Source: Nicoletella semolina (GTDB taxonomy: Bacteria > Pseudomonadota > Gammaproteobacteria > Enterobacterales > Pasteurellaceae). Taken from it: 64,000 nt of DNA. This document shows positions 47,379-58,346 of this stretch, piece by piece. Made by a program: the position numbers and the translations under genes. The stretch spans positions 42,876-106,875 of the forward strand of contig NZ_SLXJ01000007.1 of NCBI RefSeq assembly GCF_004345745.1, given 5' to 3'. Positions within the stretch are counted from its first letter, which is position 1; every line of letters starts with the position of its first letter. The notes beneath the pieces were generated by a model. The model had not been told where the DNA came from and did no database searches. It worked only from the letters and a program-made list of their open reading frames with translations.

Positions 47379-47882
47379 TTAACACGATTTCAATACTTTA
47401 AAATGACAACGATATTTATTTTTTTCGTCAATTTCAGACCATTTTTCACTTTCCAATCGCCACTGACTTTCATCAAAATCGAAAAAAGTATCTCCTTCAA
47501 TATTCGCTTGAATTTCCGTGAGATAGAGTTTATTTGCCATTGGCAATACCTGCTTAAATAACTCTCCACCGCCAATAACAACAATTTCTGCAGATTCTTC
47601 TACATCTGTTTTTGCAAATTTTTCCGCTAATTCAACCGCTTGTTCTAAACTTGCTGCACTGCTTGCTCCATCAACAGAAAAACCTGTGCGAGAAAGAATA
47701 ATATTTGGACGCTGTGGCAGTAAACGCCCAATAGACTCATAGGTTTTACGTCCCATAATAACAGGCTTTCTAACCGTATTCGCTCTAAACCACGCTAAAT
47801 CAGTCGGCAAATGCCACGGCATCTGGTTATCTCGCCCAATCACTTTATTTAACGTTCGTGCCACAATTAAACTTATTTGCAC
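47379..47882 (-). CDS. folA: Dihydrofolate reductase
   Basis: 167 residues from a GTG start at 47882, the only start that gives the family N-terminus (QISLIVARTLNKVIGRDNQM) and has GAGGG seven bases upstream. Marks: MPWHLPTDLAWF with catalytic Asp, PVIMGRKTYESIG and VIGGGELF. It reduces dihydrofolate with NADPH and is the trimethoprim target. Divergent from proB; lctP promoter region lies beyond its stop. Confidence 0.94.
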   Translation of the reverse strand: MQISLIVARTLNKVIGRDNQMPWHLPTDLAWFRANTVRKPVIMGRKTYESIGRLLPQRPNIILSRTGFSVDGASSAASLEQAVELAEKFAKTDVEESAEIVVIGGGELFKQVLPMANKLYLTEIQANIEGDTFFDFDESQWRLESEKWSEIDEKNKYRCHFKVLKSC

Positions 47883-47970
47883 TATACAACCCTCTTTGCT
47901 TACTTTATTTTGAAAATAGAATGATTTTAGCAGATAATGATATCTAATATCCTCCACTATACTGAAAATT

Positions 47971-49068
47971 ATGTCAAAAACTCGTGTAATTAAACTCGGC
48001 ACAAGCACCCTCACCAATGGTTCAAAAAGCCTTAGCCGTCCAGATATGTTAGAAATTGTCAAACAAGTTGCTAAATTACACCAACAAGGTGAACGCATTA
48101 TTATTGTTAGCTCTGGAGCAGTTGCTGCAGGGCGAGATTACCTAGAGCATCGGGAACTACCTGCAACTTTAGCTAGCAAACAGCTTCTTGCAGCCGTAGG
48201 GCAAAGTCAGCTAATCCAAGTATGGGAAAGTTTATTTTCGATTTATGGCATTAAAATCGGACAAATGCTAATTACTCGAGCAGATATTGAGAACAAAGAA
48301 CATTTTCTTAACGCTAGAGATACTCTAACTGCTCTGCTTGATCAAGGCATTATTCCAATCATCAATGAAAATGATGCGGTTGCCACCGCTGAATTTCGTA
48401 TTGGAGACAATGATAACCTTTCAGCATTGGTCGCTATTTTGGCACAAGCCGAACAGCTCATCTTATTGACCGATCAAAAAGCCTTATTCGATAGCGATCC
48501 ACGCAAAAATCCAAATGCAAAACAAATTCCTATTGTTGAAAAAATCACGCCAGCGATTCATCAAATGGCAGGAGGAAGTGGCACGCTATTAGGTACTGGT
48601 GGAATGAGTACCAAAATAGCCGCAGCCGATATTGCCACACGTTCAGGCGTTGAAACATTTATTGCCTCTGGAAACCACCCAAATATCATCATAGAACTGG
48701 CACAAGGTTTGGAAATAGGCACACGTTTTCTCGCACAAGCAGATAAATTGGAAGCGAAAAAACAATGGCTATTTGGTGCTCCACCTGCTGGCAAAATGGT
48801 CATTGATAAAGGTGCAGAAAATGCACTTCTGCATCAACAAAAATCGCTGCTACCTGCAGGTATTTTACAAATTGTCGGTCAGTTTACTCGTGGTGAGGTA
48901 GTAAAAATCCTAAACCTCGAAGGAAAAGTGTTGGCACTAGGAATCACACGTTACAACAACGATGCTCTAGATCTGATTAAAGGCAAAAAATCAAATGAAA
49001 TTGAAACGATTTTAGGTTATGAATTTGGTGCAGTCGCCGTTCACCGTAATGAAATGGTGGTGTATTAA
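47971..49068 (+). CDS. proB: Glutamate 5-kinase
   Basis: 365 residues: amino acid kinase domain (about 1-255; [44 protein letters not shown] [24 protein letters not shown]) and C-terminal PUA domain (about 270-360). It makes glutamyl phosphate, the first step to proline, and is usually feedback inhibited. The stop overlaps the yfcA start (TAATG). proA is not in the window. Confidence 0.96.
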   Translation: MSKTRVIKLGTSTLTNGSKSLSRPDMLEIVKQVAKLHQQGERIIIVSSGAVAAGRDYLEHRELPATLASKQLLAAVGQSQLIQVWESLFSIYGIKIGQMLITRADIENKEHFLNARDTLTALLDQGIIPIINENDAVATAEFRIGDNDNLSALVAILAQAEQLILLTDQKALFDSDPRKNPNAKQIPIVEKITPAIHQMAGGSGTLLGTGGMSTKIAAADIATRSGVETFIASGNHPNIIIELAQGLEIGTRFLAQADKLEAKKQWLFGAPPAGKMVIDKGAENALLHQQKSLLPAGILQIVGQFTRGEVVKILNLEGKVLALGITRYNNDALDLIKGKKSNEIETILGYEFGAVAVHRNEMVVY

Positions 49069-49835
49069 TGGAATTCAGTTGGGAAATACTTTCACTACTC
49101 TTTTTGGTCGCATTGTTTGCAGGATTTATTGATTCAATTGCAGGAGGCGGAGGTTTAATTACGATTCCAACTCTACTCTCGCTTGGATTGTCCCCTGCGA
49201 TTGCTCTTGGTACAAATAAACTACAGGCTTGCGGTGGCTCATTTGCTGCCTCGCTCTATTTTATACGCAAAAAAATCGTCAGCCCCAAACAAATCTGGCT
49301 ATTCATTTTATTAACCTTTATTGGTGCAGCACTGGGGACAATTTCAGTGCAAATTTTAGAAACGGAAATATTAAATGCAATTCTCCCCTTCTTGATACTT
49401 TGCATTGCACTCTATTTTTTATTTAGTCCACGTCTGAAAGACGAAGATAGCCGACAACGAATCAATGACTCGACATTTGCATTTGGTATTGCATTCAGTA
49501 TTGGTTTTTATGATGGTTTATTCGGTCCTGCCACAGGTTCATTTTTTACCCTTGCTTTTCTGCTGCTACTCGGCTACAACTTAACAAAAAGTGTCGCTCA
49601 CGCTAAAGTATTGAATTTCACATCAAATCTAGCCTCGCTGCTTTTTTTCATTTTGGGCGGAGCAATTATATGGAAAATCGGATTAATTATGATGGCGGGA
49701 CAACTGATTGGTGGTTCTTTGGGAGCAAAAATGGTGGTAACAAAAGGTAAAAAAATCATTCGTCCATTGATTGTTACCATATCACTCCTAATGACTGCTA
49801 AAATGTTCTTTCAGCAAGGTTATTTCTCATTCTAG
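49068..49835 (+). CDS. yfcA: TSUP (TauE/SafE) family membrane permease
   Basis: 255 residues, seven to eight membrane segments with the two-repeat TSUP pattern: FIDSIAGGGGLITIPTLL in the first half and FYDGLFGPATGSFFTLAF in the second. E. coli YfcA is the closest named relative; members export or import small sulphur or organic anions, substrate unknown. Translationally coupled to proB; nth follows 16 bases later. Confidence 0.86.
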   Translation: MEFSWEILSLLFLVALFAGFIDSIAGGGGLITIPTLLSLGLSPAIALGTNKLQACGGSFAASLYFIRKKIVSPKQIWLFILLTFIGAALGTISVQILETEILNAILPFLILCIALYFLFSPRLKDEDSRQRINDSTFAFGIAFSIGFYDGLFGPATGSFFTLAFLLLLGYNLTKSVAHAKVLNFTSNLASLLFFILGGAIIWKIGLIMMAGQLIGGSLGAKMVVTKGKKIIRPLIVTISLLMTAKMFFQQGYFSF

Positions 49836-49851
49836 GCAATTTTATTTACTT

Positions 49852-50487
49852 ATGAACCAACAAAAACGTATTGAAATTCTCACACGGTTACGCAACGCAA
49901 ATCCGCACCCAACCACAGAACTACAGTATAGTTCTCCGTTTGAGCTACTAATTGCTGTCATTTTATCAGCTCAAGCGACTGATGTTGGGGTAAATAAAGC
50001 AACAGCAAAACTTTACCCTATCGCTAACACTCCACAAGCAATCCTTGATTTAGGCGTTGATGGATTAAAAGAATATATCAAAACCATTGGTTTATTTAAT
50101 AGTAAGGCGGAAAATATTATTAAGACCTGCCGTGATCTGATTGAAAAACATAATGGCGAAGTGCCTCAAACACGAGAAGAGTTAGAAGCCCTTGCAGGCG
50201 TCGGACGAAAAACAGCAAATGTTGTCCTTAATACCGCTTTTGGACACCCCACAATAGCTGTTGATACGCATATTTTTCGAGTTGCAAATCGTACTAATTT
50301 TGCTGCAGGGAAAGATGTTGTAAAGGTGGAAGAAAAATTATTAAAAGTGGTGCCGAATGAATTTAAAGTTGATGTCCATCATTGGTTAATCTTACACGGA
50401 CGCTATACCTGTATCGCCAGAAAACCCCGCTGTGGCTCTTGTATCATCGAAGATTTATGTGAATATAAAGAAAAAACAGAGCTATAA
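49852..50487 (+). CDS. nth: Endonuclease III
   Basis: 211 residues. Helix-hairpin-helix ALAGVGRKTANVVLNTAFG with catalytic Lys120, Asp138 in VDTHIFRVANR, and the C-terminal 4Fe-4S Cys motif C-x6-C-x2-C-x5-C (CIARKPRCGSCIIEDLC). Bifunctional glycosylase/lyase for oxidised pyrimidines. Probably co-transcribed with proB-yfcA. Confidence 0.96.
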   Translation: MNQQKRIEILTRLRNANPHPTTELQYSSPFELLIAVILSAQATDVGVNKATAKLYPIANTPQAILDLGVDGLKEYIKTIGLFNSKAENIIKTCRDLIEKHNGEVPQTREELEALAGVGRKTANVVLNTAFGHPTIAVDTHIFRVANRTNFAAGKDVVKVEEKLLKVVPNEFKVDVHHWLILHGRYTCIARKPRCGSCIIEDLCEYKEKTEL

Positions 50488-50527
50488 ACGCTCTGTGATC
50501 AACCTAAAAATAAGCCATTAATTTTTT

Positions 50528-50585
50528 TAAGCGGTCAAAATATAACATTTTTTTGCAAAAATAGCAGTATTTCTGACCGCTTGAA
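50528..50585. terminator. Inverted uptake-sequence pair between nth and fadD
   Basis: TTAAGCGGTCA and TGACCGCTT face each other across about 34 bases that contain TTTTTTTGCAAAAA. Located between convergent nth and fadD; likely a bidirectional terminator, though the loop is long. Confidence 0.6.
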
Positions 50586-50606
50586 CACATTACCGCATTT
50601 TTCTAT

Positions 50607-52313
50607 TTAAACTTCTTTCGTTACTTCTAATTGAGACTGAATGCGAGCAAGCTCTTCATCACGCAAAACTCTACGAAGAATTTTACCCACATTACTTTTT
50701 GGTAATTCATCTCTAAACTCAATCTCTTTCGGAATTTTATAACCCGTTAAATGTTTTTTGCAGTGCTGGCGAATTTCTTCACGGGTTAAAGTTTCATCTT
50801 TTTTCGTTACATAAAGCTTAACACTCTCTCCAGATACTTCACTTGGCATACCAACAACAACAGCCTCATTCACCTTCGGATTTAATGCCACTACATCTTC
50901 AATCTCATTAGGATAAACATTAAATCCAGAGACAATAATCATATCTTTCTTACGATCTACAATGCGAAGATTGAGATCATGCCCCATTTCCACAATATCG
51001 CCTGTCGCCAACCAACCGTCTTTGATCGTCTCTGCGGTCTCTTCAGGTCGTTGCCAATAACCGCTCATCACTTGTGGACCCTTAACCCATAGCTCACCAC
51101 GTTCACCAATAGGTAAATCATTACCTGCCTCATCAACAATACGAATATCGGTATTTGGCATCGGTACACCAATAGATCCTGAATATTCTGTTACATCGTT
51201 ACGAGTTGCTGCAATCAAGGGAGAACATTCTGTCATTCCGTAACCCTCAATAATATGATTACCTGTTACCTCGTGCCAACGACTTGCAACCGAACGTTGG
51301 ATCGCCGCACCACCGCCAACTGACAGTCTCAACTTTGAAAAATCAACCTCTTTAAATTGGTTATTATTTAATAGTGCATTAAATAGGGTATTGACCCCTG
51401 TAATTGCCATTACTTGATATTTTTTTAACTCTTTAACAAAACTCGGAATATCTCTTGGATTGGTAATCAACAACCCTGTTAGCCCCAATTCAATAAATAA
51501 TAGGCAATTTACCGTTAAGGCAAAAATGTGATACAAAGGCAAAGCGATAACACCAATACGCTCATTTTGCCCTTTAATTAACGGATAGGCGACCCATTTT
51601 GCTTGAAAAATATTCGCAATAATATTCTGATGACTTAGCATCGCTCCTTTCGCTACCCCTGTTGTACCACCAGTATATTGCAAAAAGGCTAAATCTTCAC
51701 GATTGACCGTAGGTTTAACATATTGGCGTTGTTTACCAACACTCAAGGCTTCACGAAAGCTAACAGCGTGAGGCAGTTTATATTTTGGTACTAACTTTTT
51801 AACATATTTGACCACAAAATTCACCAAAGTCCGTTTACCAAATGCTAGCTGATCGCCCATTCGAGTTAAAATAACGTGTTCTACTGCTGTATTAAAGACT
51901 ATTTTTTCTAAAGTAGCGGCAAAATTAGAAACGATAACAATCGCTTTCGCACCGCTATCATTTAACTGGTTTTCCAATTCTCGAGGAGTATAAAGCGGAT
52001 TGACATTAACAACTATAAGCCCTGCTCGCAACGCACCAAATAATGCAATTGGGTATTGTAATAAGTTTGGCATCATCAATGCAATGCGATCACCTTTCTC
52101 AAGATGAAGCTCATTTTGTAAATAAGCAGCAAAAGCACGGCTACGCTCCTCTAACTTACGATAAGTTAATACCTGTCCCATATTAATATAGGCAGGAATA
52201 TCAGGATTACGCTGTACTGCTTGCTCAAACATCTCAACGAGAGAATCATATTGATCAACATTCAGTGTACGTTTTGCTCCCTCTGGATAATTATCAAACC
52301 AAATCTTTTCCAT
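50607..52313 (-). CDS. fadD: Long-chain fatty acid-CoA ligase
   Basis: 568 residues, ANL superfamily. AMP-binding motif [46 protein letters not shown] and the C-terminal Lys in [10 protein letters not shown]. It activates exogenous fatty acids to acyl-CoA at the inner membrane. It follows rseC by nine bases on the same strand. No other fad genes are in the window. Confidence 0.93.
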   Translation of the reverse strand: MEKIWFDNYPEGAKRTLNVDQYDSLVEMFEQAVQRNPDIPAYINMGQVLTYRKLEERSRAFAAYLQNELHLEKGDRIALMMPNLLQYPIALFGALRAGLIVVNVNPLYTPRELENQLNDSGAKAIVIVSNFAATLEKIVFNTAVEHVILTRMGDQLAFGKRTLVNFVVKYVKKLVPKYKLPHAVSFREALSVGKQRQYVKPTVNREDLAFLQYTGGTTGVAKGAMLSHQNIIANIFQAKWVAYPLIKGQNERIGVIALPLYHIFALTVNCLLFIELGLTGLLITNPRDIPSFVKELKKYQVMAITGVNTLFNALLNNNQFKEVDFSKLRLSVGGGAAIQRSVASRWHEVTGNHIIEGYGMTECSPLIAATRNDVTEYSGSIGVPMPNTDIRIVDEAGNDLPIGERGELWVKGPQVMSGYWQRPEETAETIKDGWLATGDIVEMGHDLNLRIVDRKKDMIIVSGFNVYPNEIEDVVALNPKVNEAVVVGMPSEVSGESVKLYVTKKDETLTREEIRQHCKKHLTGYKIPKEIEFRDELPKSNVGKILRRVLRDEELARIQSQLEVTKEV

Positions 52314-52322
52314 TCTGCACTC

Positions 52323-52751
52323 CTAAATTCTATATAAAAATTGCGGTATATATGCCTGCTGTGAAGTATGATTTAAAAATAGTTTTATACCTGCAAATGT
52401 GAATAATGTTGTAATAACTATTGCCATTGCAGTGATCAGCTCATTGGTGATAAAAGATGAAAAAATAAAAGTGGAAGCTAACAAGGAAAATAAGGGTATA
52501 CCATATAGTAGAAAAACACTGTTCAATACACTTTTTTCTGCAAGACCAATCGCAATTTTATCGCCAACATTAAGTGTCTCATTTACCTCAAGGTAAAATT
52601 CAGGAACGAATTTTTCCCCAGAGAGTGCAGATAGTGATTTTGTGCCACAACTGCCATTTGCACTACAGCCGCCACAAGCCGATTTTGCATAACATTGAAC
52701 CTTAGCAATACCATCACGATACTCAACTACAACAGCCTGCTCAACCATCAT
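52323..52751 (-). CDS. rseC: SoxR-reducing system protein RseC family
   Basis: 142 residues: N-terminal cytoplasmic part with the Cys motif QCYAKSACGGCSANGSCG (about 19-36), then two membrane segments (about 77-97 and 104-126). In E. coli RseC works with the Rsx/Rnf complex and in the sigma-E locus. It stands apart from any rseA/rseB here. Tandem ATG at the start. Operon with fadD likely. Confidence 0.85.
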   Translation of the reverse strand: MMVEQAVVVEYRDGIAKVQCYAKSACGGCSANGSCGTKSLSALSGEKFVPEFYLEVNETLNVGDKIAIGLAEKSVLNSVFLLYGIPLFSLLASTFIFSSFITNELITAMAIVITTLFTFAGIKLFLNHTSQQAYIPQFLYRI

Positions 52752-52874
52752 TTTACATTTCTCCTACTACCCTCTACGAGCGGTGGCTTTTTTTTAAAAT
52801 TTTTGCACTCTTTTTACAATCAATATTCTGACAATATCGCACTTAATAAATGAAATCAAAGAAAAAACCATAAG

Positions 52875-52901
52875 AAAGGCTAGAATTATCTTCTAGCCTT
52901 T
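52875..52901 (-). terminator. Intrinsic terminator of gpmA
   Basis: AAAGGCTAGAA and TTCTAGCCTTT form an eleven-base stem around five bases, 27 bases after the gpmA stop, with a TTTCTT tail on the minus strand. Confidence 0.85.
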
Positions 52902-52927
52902 GTTTATTGACAAGTCATTAATTAAAC

Positions 52928-53611
52928 TTACAAATAGAATTTTTCAACAAAGTTTAATTTTTCATCTAATTTCAACACTAATGGCTGACCTGTTGGAATT
53001 TCAAAATCCATAATATCTTCATCAGAAATACCAATAATATGTTTTGCTAATGCACGCAATGAGTTACCGTGTGCAGTTACTAAAACACGCTTGCCTGATA
53101 ACAATGCAGGAGCGATTTGATCTTCCCAAAATGGCAATACACGCTCTAAAGTTACTTTAAGATTTTCACCATCTGGCACAACATCAGCAGGCAAATGTGC
53201 ATAACGTCGGTCATTATGTGCAGAGTTTGGATCATTTGGATCAAGTAATGGCGGTAATGTATCGTAAGAACGACGCCAAATATGTACTTGTTCATCACCA
53301 TACTTCTCTGCAGTCGCTTTTTTATCTAACCCTTGTAATTCACCGTAATGACGCTCATTTAAACGCCAATTCTTCACTTGAGGAATCCATAATTGGTTAG
53401 ACTCTTCAAGCACAATGTTACAAGTTTTAATCGCACGAGTGAGTACAGAAGTAAATGCAATATCAAATTCGTAGCCAGCTTCAAGCAATTTTTTACCTGC
53501 TGCTTTAGCTTCTTCAACACCACGCTCTGTTAAATTTACATCACGCCAACCTGTAAATAAATTCTTTGCATTCCATTCACTAAAACCGTGGCGAATAAAT
53601 ACCAATTCCAT
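52928..53611 (-). CDS. gpmA: 2,3-bisphosphoglycerate-dependent phosphoglycerate mutase
   Basis: 227 residues. [18 protein letters not shown] with phospho-His8 (Phe in place of the common Gln/Glu of RHGxS), [12 protein letters not shown] and [13 protein letters not shown]. Interconverts 2- and 3-phosphoglycerate in glycolysis. Monocistronic with its own terminator. Confidence 0.96.
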   Translation of the reverse strand: MELVFIRHGFSEWNAKNLFTGWRDVNLTERGVEEAKAAGKKLLEAGYEFDIAFTSVLTRAIKTCNIVLEESNQLWIPQVKNWRLNERHYGELQGLDKKATAEKYGDEQVHIWRRSYDTLPPLLDPNDPNSAHNDRRYAHLPADVVPDGENLKVTLERVLPFWEDQIAPALLSGKRVLVTAHGNSLRALAKHIIGISDEDIMDFEIPTGQPLVLKLDEKLNFVEKFYL

Positions 53612-53712
53612 ATGTTCTCCCTAGAAGTTAATAAATAAATCAGGTGCTTTATAACAAAAAAGCAAGAATATTAAAAGTTAAACCTTCATTTACATTTATT
53701 TAGATAGCATTT

Positions 53713-54408
53713 TTACTCTTCTAACATCTCAAGCAATTCTTTTGGTTGCACATAACCTGCAATTAATTCCCCTTGCTCAGTGACAATATTTGGCGTCCCT
53801 GTTACTCCAAATTTGATCCCCAATTCATAATGTTTTTTTACTAAATTTGGTGTTTTAAGTGTTTTAGGTACATTACCATTTTCTGCTTCATTTAAAGCAA
53901 AAACTCTATCTTGGGCATTCCAAATTGCTTCCATCTGCCCTGCAACTTTAGAGCTTGGTCCTGAGCGTGGAAACGCAAGATAACGAATAGTAATACCCAA
54001 GTCATTGTACTGTTTAATTTTTGTATGAAGCAAATGACAGTAATGGCAAGTAATATCCATAAATACCGTAACAACGTGCTTTTCATTTTTAGCAGGGTAA
54101 ATAATCATCTCATTACGCAAGCCATTCAATTCTTCCATCAATGCTTGATTAGTGAGATCAACCGCTTTTCCGTCTTTTAACTCAAAAATCTTTCCTTGCA
54201 CAATATAACGACCATCTTCGCTAATTTGCAAAACGCCTTGATCGGAAATCGCTGTTTTAAAATTGGCTAAAGGTGAATCTGAAATTCTAACATTAGTTGC
54301 CCCAATTTTTTCAAGTTGTTTTTTCAAAGCAGCATCATCAGCATTTGCTACACCACCAAATAAAGCCAATACAGTTACAAGGGGTAAGTTACGTTTAAAT
54401 TTTTGCAT
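53713..54408 (-). CDS. dsbC: Thiol:disulfide interchange protein DsbC
   Basis: 231 residues with a signal peptide ending VANA before DDAALKK. N-terminal dimerisation domain, then thioredoxin fold with active site CHYC (Cys121, Cys124) and cis-Pro loop TGTPNI. E. coli DsbC has CGYC and a second, structural disulfide; His replaces Gly here and no other Cys is present. It is the periplasmic isomerase kept reduced by DsbD. Twelve bases downstream of mepM on the same strand. Confidence 0.92.
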   Translation of the reverse strand: MQKFKRNLPLVTVLALFGGVANADDAALKKQLEKIGATNVRISDSPLANFKTAISDQGVLQISEDGRYIVQGKIFELKDGKAVDLTNQALMEELNGLRNEMIIYPAKNEKHVVTVFMDITCHYCHLLHTKIKQYNDLGITIRYLAFPRSGPSSKVAGQMEAIWNAQDRVFALNEAENGNVPKTLKTPNLVKKHYELGIKFGVTGTPNIVTEQGELIAGYVQPKELLEMLEE

Positions 54409-54419
54409 TTTTTTCCTTA

Positions 54420-55952
54420 TTATTGCAGTTTAAGTTTTGTTTCGATAAATTTTGCTCGGTTTAAAAAAGATTTTCGTTCTTTTCCTTCCATTCCAGATCC
54501 TGTTGGTAATTTCACTGTCATCGGATTTACTGGGTGTCCGTTTATATGGAATTCATAATGTAAATGTGGTCCAGTTGAACGTCCTGTATTACCCGAATAA
54601 GCAATGCGATCGCCTTTTTTAATAGCTTGCCCAACTTTAACCAGCGAACGGCTCAAGTGCATATAAACGGTTGTATATTGCGTACCATGTCGTATTTTTA
54701 AATAACGTCCTGCCCCATTTGCTTGATAAGCGATATGAATCACAACACCATCAGCAGGTGCAATCACAGGCGTACCTACAGGCAGAGCAAAATCAACTCC
54801 TTTATGAGGAGCAATACGCCTCGTTACAGGGTGTTTACGCCGTGGGTTAAAAGGCGATGATATTTTAGCTTTTGATAACAATGGATAACGAGAAAATCCC
54901 TTCCCTAGGGTTTCACCTAGACGATTATAGTATTGCCCATTTTTAGCTTGAATAGCATAATAGCTCTTATTTCCTGTAATAATATGAATTGCTTCCACAT
55001 TCCCCAAATCTGTTACTTTACCATCAACATACTCACGCTTAACAAGAATCGCAAATTTATCGCCAGACTTCAATTTATTCATTGCAACTTGCCATTGTAG
55101 TCCTCTCGTTAATTGCTGAATCTGCCGGTTTGAAAGCCCAACTGCTTTTAAACTGGCAGATAAACTCCCTTTAATCGTTCCTTGAAGCACATCATCTCGC
55201 CACTCACTTTTTTTGACAATCGTCTCAACGGCAAATTTATTATCGGCTTTTCTCTCGAAAATTTTCTCTTCTTTTTCCGAAACAAGCCAATTTATATACT
55301 CCAAATTTCCATTAGGATCTAAAACCCAATAAAATTGCTGACCTGCCTGTAATTTTTTTAATTCAGGGAATTGCTGCTCTAATGCAGATGAATACACTAC
55401 AGAAATACCCGATTGAGAAAGCACATCTTTTAACTTATCACCTTGAACAACAACATAACTAAATTGGTTTTGGATACGAATCGCTTCATCAACCACTTCT
55501 AAAAAAGTACTTAAGGCATCTTCTGCTTCTGCAGATAAACTAGATAAATCAACCTCTTCAGCCTCATCATCAGAACCGAATAACTCGTCTTCATAAGAAG
55601 TCGCTTCCTCGTTAATTCCAACATTACCTGCATTCGTATTCTTTAGATTTTCCTGATCTGATTTTAAAGAAGATTTATCTATATTTTGTGCTATTTTGAA
55701 GGTAAGAAGATAGGATTGAACACTATCTAAGGAAATTTTTGCAATTGATAAAATTTTTGAATTTGAATCAGAGTGAAGAGGCGATATTAGCGTAATATTA
55801 CTCTCTGTAACCTGTGAACCATATATCTCATTTTTAGCTTTATACACAAGAAAAGCACCGACAAAAATAGACAACAAGGCAACAAAAAAAATCATTCTTT
55901 TTAGGCGATTTCTTCTGCGTCTTCGATCCCGAGCAAAAATAATATGTTGCAA
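54420..55952 (-). CDS. mepM: Murein DD-endopeptidase MepM-like (peptidase M23)
   Basis: 510 residues: a basic, Arg-rich N-terminus ([12 protein letters not shown]), one membrane anchor (about 20-40), an acidic low-complexity region (about 105-140), an OapA/LysM-like region and a C-terminal LytM domain. Zinc motifs [14 protein letters not shown] and HLHYEF are intact, so it should cut peptide crosslinks to let the wall grow. It is divergent from znuC, the arrangement also seen in Haemophilus and E. coli. Length exceeds the 440 residues of E. coli MepM because of the acidic insert. Confidence 0.9.
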   Translation of the reverse strand: MQHIIFARDRRRRRNRLKRMIFFVALLSIFVGAFLVYKAKNEIYGSQVTESNITLISPLHSDSNSKILSIAKISLDSVQSYLLTFKIAQNIDKSSLKSDQENLKNTNAGNVGINEEATSYEDELFGSDDEAEEVDLSSLSAEAEDALSTFLEVVDEAIRIQNQFSYVVVQGDKLKDVLSQSGISVVYSSALEQQFPELKKLQAGQQFYWVLDPNGNLEYINWLVSEKEEKIFERKADNKFAVETIVKKSEWRDDVLQGTIKGSLSASLKAVGLSNRQIQQLTRGLQWQVAMNKLKSGDKFAILVKREYVDGKVTDLGNVEAIHIITGNKSYYAIQAKNGQYYNRLGETLGKGFSRYPLLSKAKISSPFNPRRKHPVTRRIAPHKGVDFALPVGTPVIAPADGVVIHIAYQANGAGRYLKIRHGTQYTTVYMHLSRSLVKVGQAIKKGDRIAYSGNTGRSTGPHLHYEFHINGHPVNPMTVKLPTGSGMEGKERKSFLNRAKFIETKLKLQ

Positions 55953-56101
55953 AATATATCCTTAAATCCTTTATCTATTATCGCAGATTCCATACTGAAA
56001 GTGGTAGACAAATGAAAAACAAAAAAATTCCTGTTTTCCCTTGTCAATTCTCAAAAAAAACGCTAATTTCTTCTTAGTGTCTATAACATATTATTTATAA
56101 A

Positions 56102-56878
56102 ATGACTGAAACTCATTCTAACGCAATACTAGAGCCACTTGTTCGCCTAGATAATATTCAACTCTGTTTTAACGAAAAAATAGTCTTAGATAATATTAAT
56201 CTAAAAATCTACCCCAATTCAATTACCACGATTGTAGGACCAAATGGAGGTGGAAAATCAACCATACTCAAGGTACTTCTTAAACTAATAAAACCAAATC
56301 AAGGCAGTGTTTATCATCAAAAAGGCTTAAAAATAGGTTATGTACCACAAAAATTACACCTTGATTATTCGATGCCGATCACTGTCAAAAAATTTCTCTC
56401 TTTGAAACCAAATACAACTGAATCTAGAATTGATGAAATATTATCACTTTTTACTATTAAGTCTCTTTCGAGCAATCCAATGCAAAAATTGTCGGGCGGA
56501 GAACTCCAACGAGTTTTATTAGCTAGAGCTATTCTAGATCAACCGCAGCTACTCGTATTAGATGAACCAATGCAAGGAGTGGATATTACAGGGCAGAGCG
56601 AACTCTATCAACTATTAAATCACACTCGCCATTGGCTAAACTGTGCTATTTTAATGGTTTCACACGATTTAAATATTGTAATGGCAAATACGGATGAAGT
56701 ACTATGTGTTAATCGGCATATTTGTTGTGCAGGCACACCCGAATCGATTTCTAGTGAACCGAATTTTATTCATTTCTTTGGTGATCAATTTGCAAAGCAT
56801 GTTGCATTTTATACCCACCAACACAATCACCACCACGATTTAAGCGGTCAGATTTGCCGTGGAAGATGCAATCATTAA
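56102..56878 (+). CDS. znuC: Zinc ABC transporter ATP-binding protein
   Basis: 258 residues. Walker [10 protein letters not shown], signature [16 protein letters not shown], Walker [13 protein letters not shown] and H-loop VSHDL. The C-terminus ([17 protein letters not shown]) is His-rich, probably metal-sensing. Drives zinc uptake with znuB, 32 bases downstream. znuA, the periplasmic binder, is not in the window; in Haemophilus it is also elsewhere. An uptake-type AAGCGGTCAGATTTG overlaps the 3-prime end. The 149 bases upstream hold one half-site resembling Zur (TATAACATATT). Confidence 0.94.
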   Translation: MTETHSNAILEPLVRLDNIQLCFNEKIVLDNINLKIYPNSITTIVGPNGGGKSTILKVLLKLIKPNQGSVYHQKGLKIGYVPQKLHLDYSMPITVKKFLSLKPNTTESRIDEILSLFTIKSLSSNPMQKLSGGELQRVLLARAILDQPQLLVLDEPMQGVDITGQSELYQLLNHTRHWLNCAILMVSHDLNIVMANTDEVLCVNRHICCAGTPESISSEPNFIHFFGDQFAKHVAFYTHQHNHHHDLSGQICRGRCNH

Positions 56879-56910
56879 AGATGATATTATAAAGAGGTTG
56901 TAAAAAAGTT

Positions 56911-57690
56911 ATGTTCGATATTCTCTTTCCTGCTTGGCTTGCAGGCACGTTACTTGCTTTTATCACCGCACCACTAGGTGCATTTGTCGTGTGGCGTAAA
57001 ATGGCATATTTTGGTGACACTCTTGCCCATTCAGCTTTACTCGGCGTTGCATTAGGCATATTTCTACAGATTGATCCTTACCTCTCCGTAATTGGAATCA
57101 CTATTCTTCTTGCTTTGGCTTTAGTTTGGATTGAACAACGTTCAAGTCATAGCGTCGATACTATCTTGGGTATCATTGCTCACTGTAGCCTATCTTTAGG
57201 CATCATCACGCTGAGCTTATTAGACAACGTCAGAGTTGATTTGATGTCTTATTTGTTTGGCGATCTTCTTGCAATTGGATTTAGCGATGTCGCATTAATC
57301 GCTATAGGTGTTATCGTTATCGGCTGTATTCTAGTTCTTTTTTGGCAAAAACTTCTCTCAATCACAATTAGCCCAGAACTCGCCTATACAGAAGGACTTA
57401 ACATCTCTAAACTACGCTTATTATTGATGGTGCTAACTGCATTAACCATTGCACTTAGTATGAAATTTGTAGGAGCATTGATTATTACCTCTCTACTCAT
57501 TATCCCTGCTGCTACAGCACGTCGATTTTCTCAAACTCCAGAGGCAATGGTTAGTTATGCGATCTTTTTTAGCTTTCTCTCCATTAGTGGCGGTTTATTT
57601 CTCTCTGCCATAAAAGATACTCCAGCAGGTCCTTCCGTTGTCATCTGTTCGGGTACATTGTTTCTACTTTCACTCGCTAAAAAAATCTAG
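56911..57690 (+). CDS. znuB: Zinc ABC transporter permease
   Basis: 259 residues, eight or so membrane segments of the ABC-3 family: RKMAYFGDTLAHSALLGVALG, SVDTILGIIAHCSLSLG and FVGALIITSLLIIPAATAR. Forms the membrane channel for ZnuC. Its stop codon TAG shares the palindrome CTAG (57687-57690) with the stop of the convergent tadA. Confidence 0.94.
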   Translation: MFDILFPAWLAGTLLAFITAPLGAFVVWRKMAYFGDTLAHSALLGVALGIFLQIDPYLSVIGITILLALALVWIEQRSSHSVDTILGIIAHCSLSLGIITLSLLDNVRVDLMSYLFGDLLAIGFSDVALIAIGVIVIGCILVLFWQKLLSITISPELAYTEGLNISKLRLLLMVLTALTIALSMKFVGALIITSLLIIPAATARRFSQTPEAMVSYAIFFSFLSISGGLFLSAIKDTPAGPSVVICSGTLFLLSLAKKI

Positions 57691-58262
57691 CTGCTTGATT
57701 GCACGGGCGTATTGTATACGCCCCTAGCTCCTTTCAACCGTTTCTTTTGACTGCGTCTTTTCTGAAAAAATTGACTGATTTGCTGACGGCATTGGGCATT
57801 TAATACTCCTCCTCGGATTTTTAATATGTGATTCATTTTATAATCTTCAAATAAATGAAAACGTGATCCAATTGCCCCCGTTTTATAATCACTTGTACCA
57901 AACACCAACCGCCCAATACGACTATGCAAAATTGCCCCTGCACACATAGGACAAGGTTCAAGGGTAACGTAAAGCGTAGTTTCTAATAAACGGTAATTAC
58001 CCAGTCGCTGACCTGCTTGGCGGATAGCTTGTATTTCTGCATGAGCAGTCGGATCATTCATTAAAATTGAGCTATTCCAACCCTCTCCAATAACTTGTCC
58101 AAGTTTATCTACAAGTACCGCACCTATTGGAATATCGCCTTGAATTTCAGCTCTTTTTGCCAAACTCAAAGCATATTTCATAAAATATAAGTCTCGATCA
58201 GATAACTCAAGATCACAACTCTGTTCATTTGTCTGAATAAACATATCAACTTTACTATTCAT
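57687..58262 (-). CDS. tadA: tRNA-specific adenosine deaminase
   Basis: 191 residues; core deaminase with zinc motifs HAEIQA (His, catalytic Glu) and PCPMCAGA (two Cys). It converts A34 to inosine in tRNA-Arg(ACG). N-terminal extension of about 20 residues and a basic C-terminal tail (KRRSQKKRLKGARG) are longer than in E. coli TadA (167). Shares its stop palindrome with znuB. Confidence 0.94.
   Translation of the reverse strand: MNSKVDMFIQTNEQSCDLELSDRDLYFMKYALSLAKRAEIQGDIPIGAVLVDKLGQVIGEGWNSSILMNDPTAHAEIQAIRQAGQRLGNYRLLETTLYVTLEPCPMCAGAILHSRIGRLVFGTSDYKTGAIGSRFHLFEDYKMNHILKIRGGVLNAQCRQQISQFFQKRRSQKKRLKGARGVYNTPVQSSS
57705..57723 (+). terminator. Hairpin just after znuB, inside the 3-prime end of tadA
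   Basis: GGGCGTAT and ATACGCCC pair around TGT, 14 bases after the znuB stop. No T-run follows on the plus strand; it may protect or end znuCB mRNA while being coding for tadA. Confidence 0.45.
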
Positions 58263-58324
58263 TTTTATTATGCCATCACTGATTTTATCCCTATTTCATT
58301 GATGGCGAAAAAACAGAATAAAAA

Positions 58325-58340
58325 GCCCCATCACTGGGGC
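58325..58340 (-). terminator. Intrinsic terminator of deaD
   Basis: GCCCCA and TGGGGC pair around four bases; the minus-strand transcript continues into TTTTTATT. Confidence 0.9.
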
Positions 58341-58346
58341 ATTTTA

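Noticed and set aside
56081..56100. Possible full Zur box before znuC.
   Set aside because: One half-site (TATAACATATT) is present but the matching left half is missing; noted only as a shared 13-mer.
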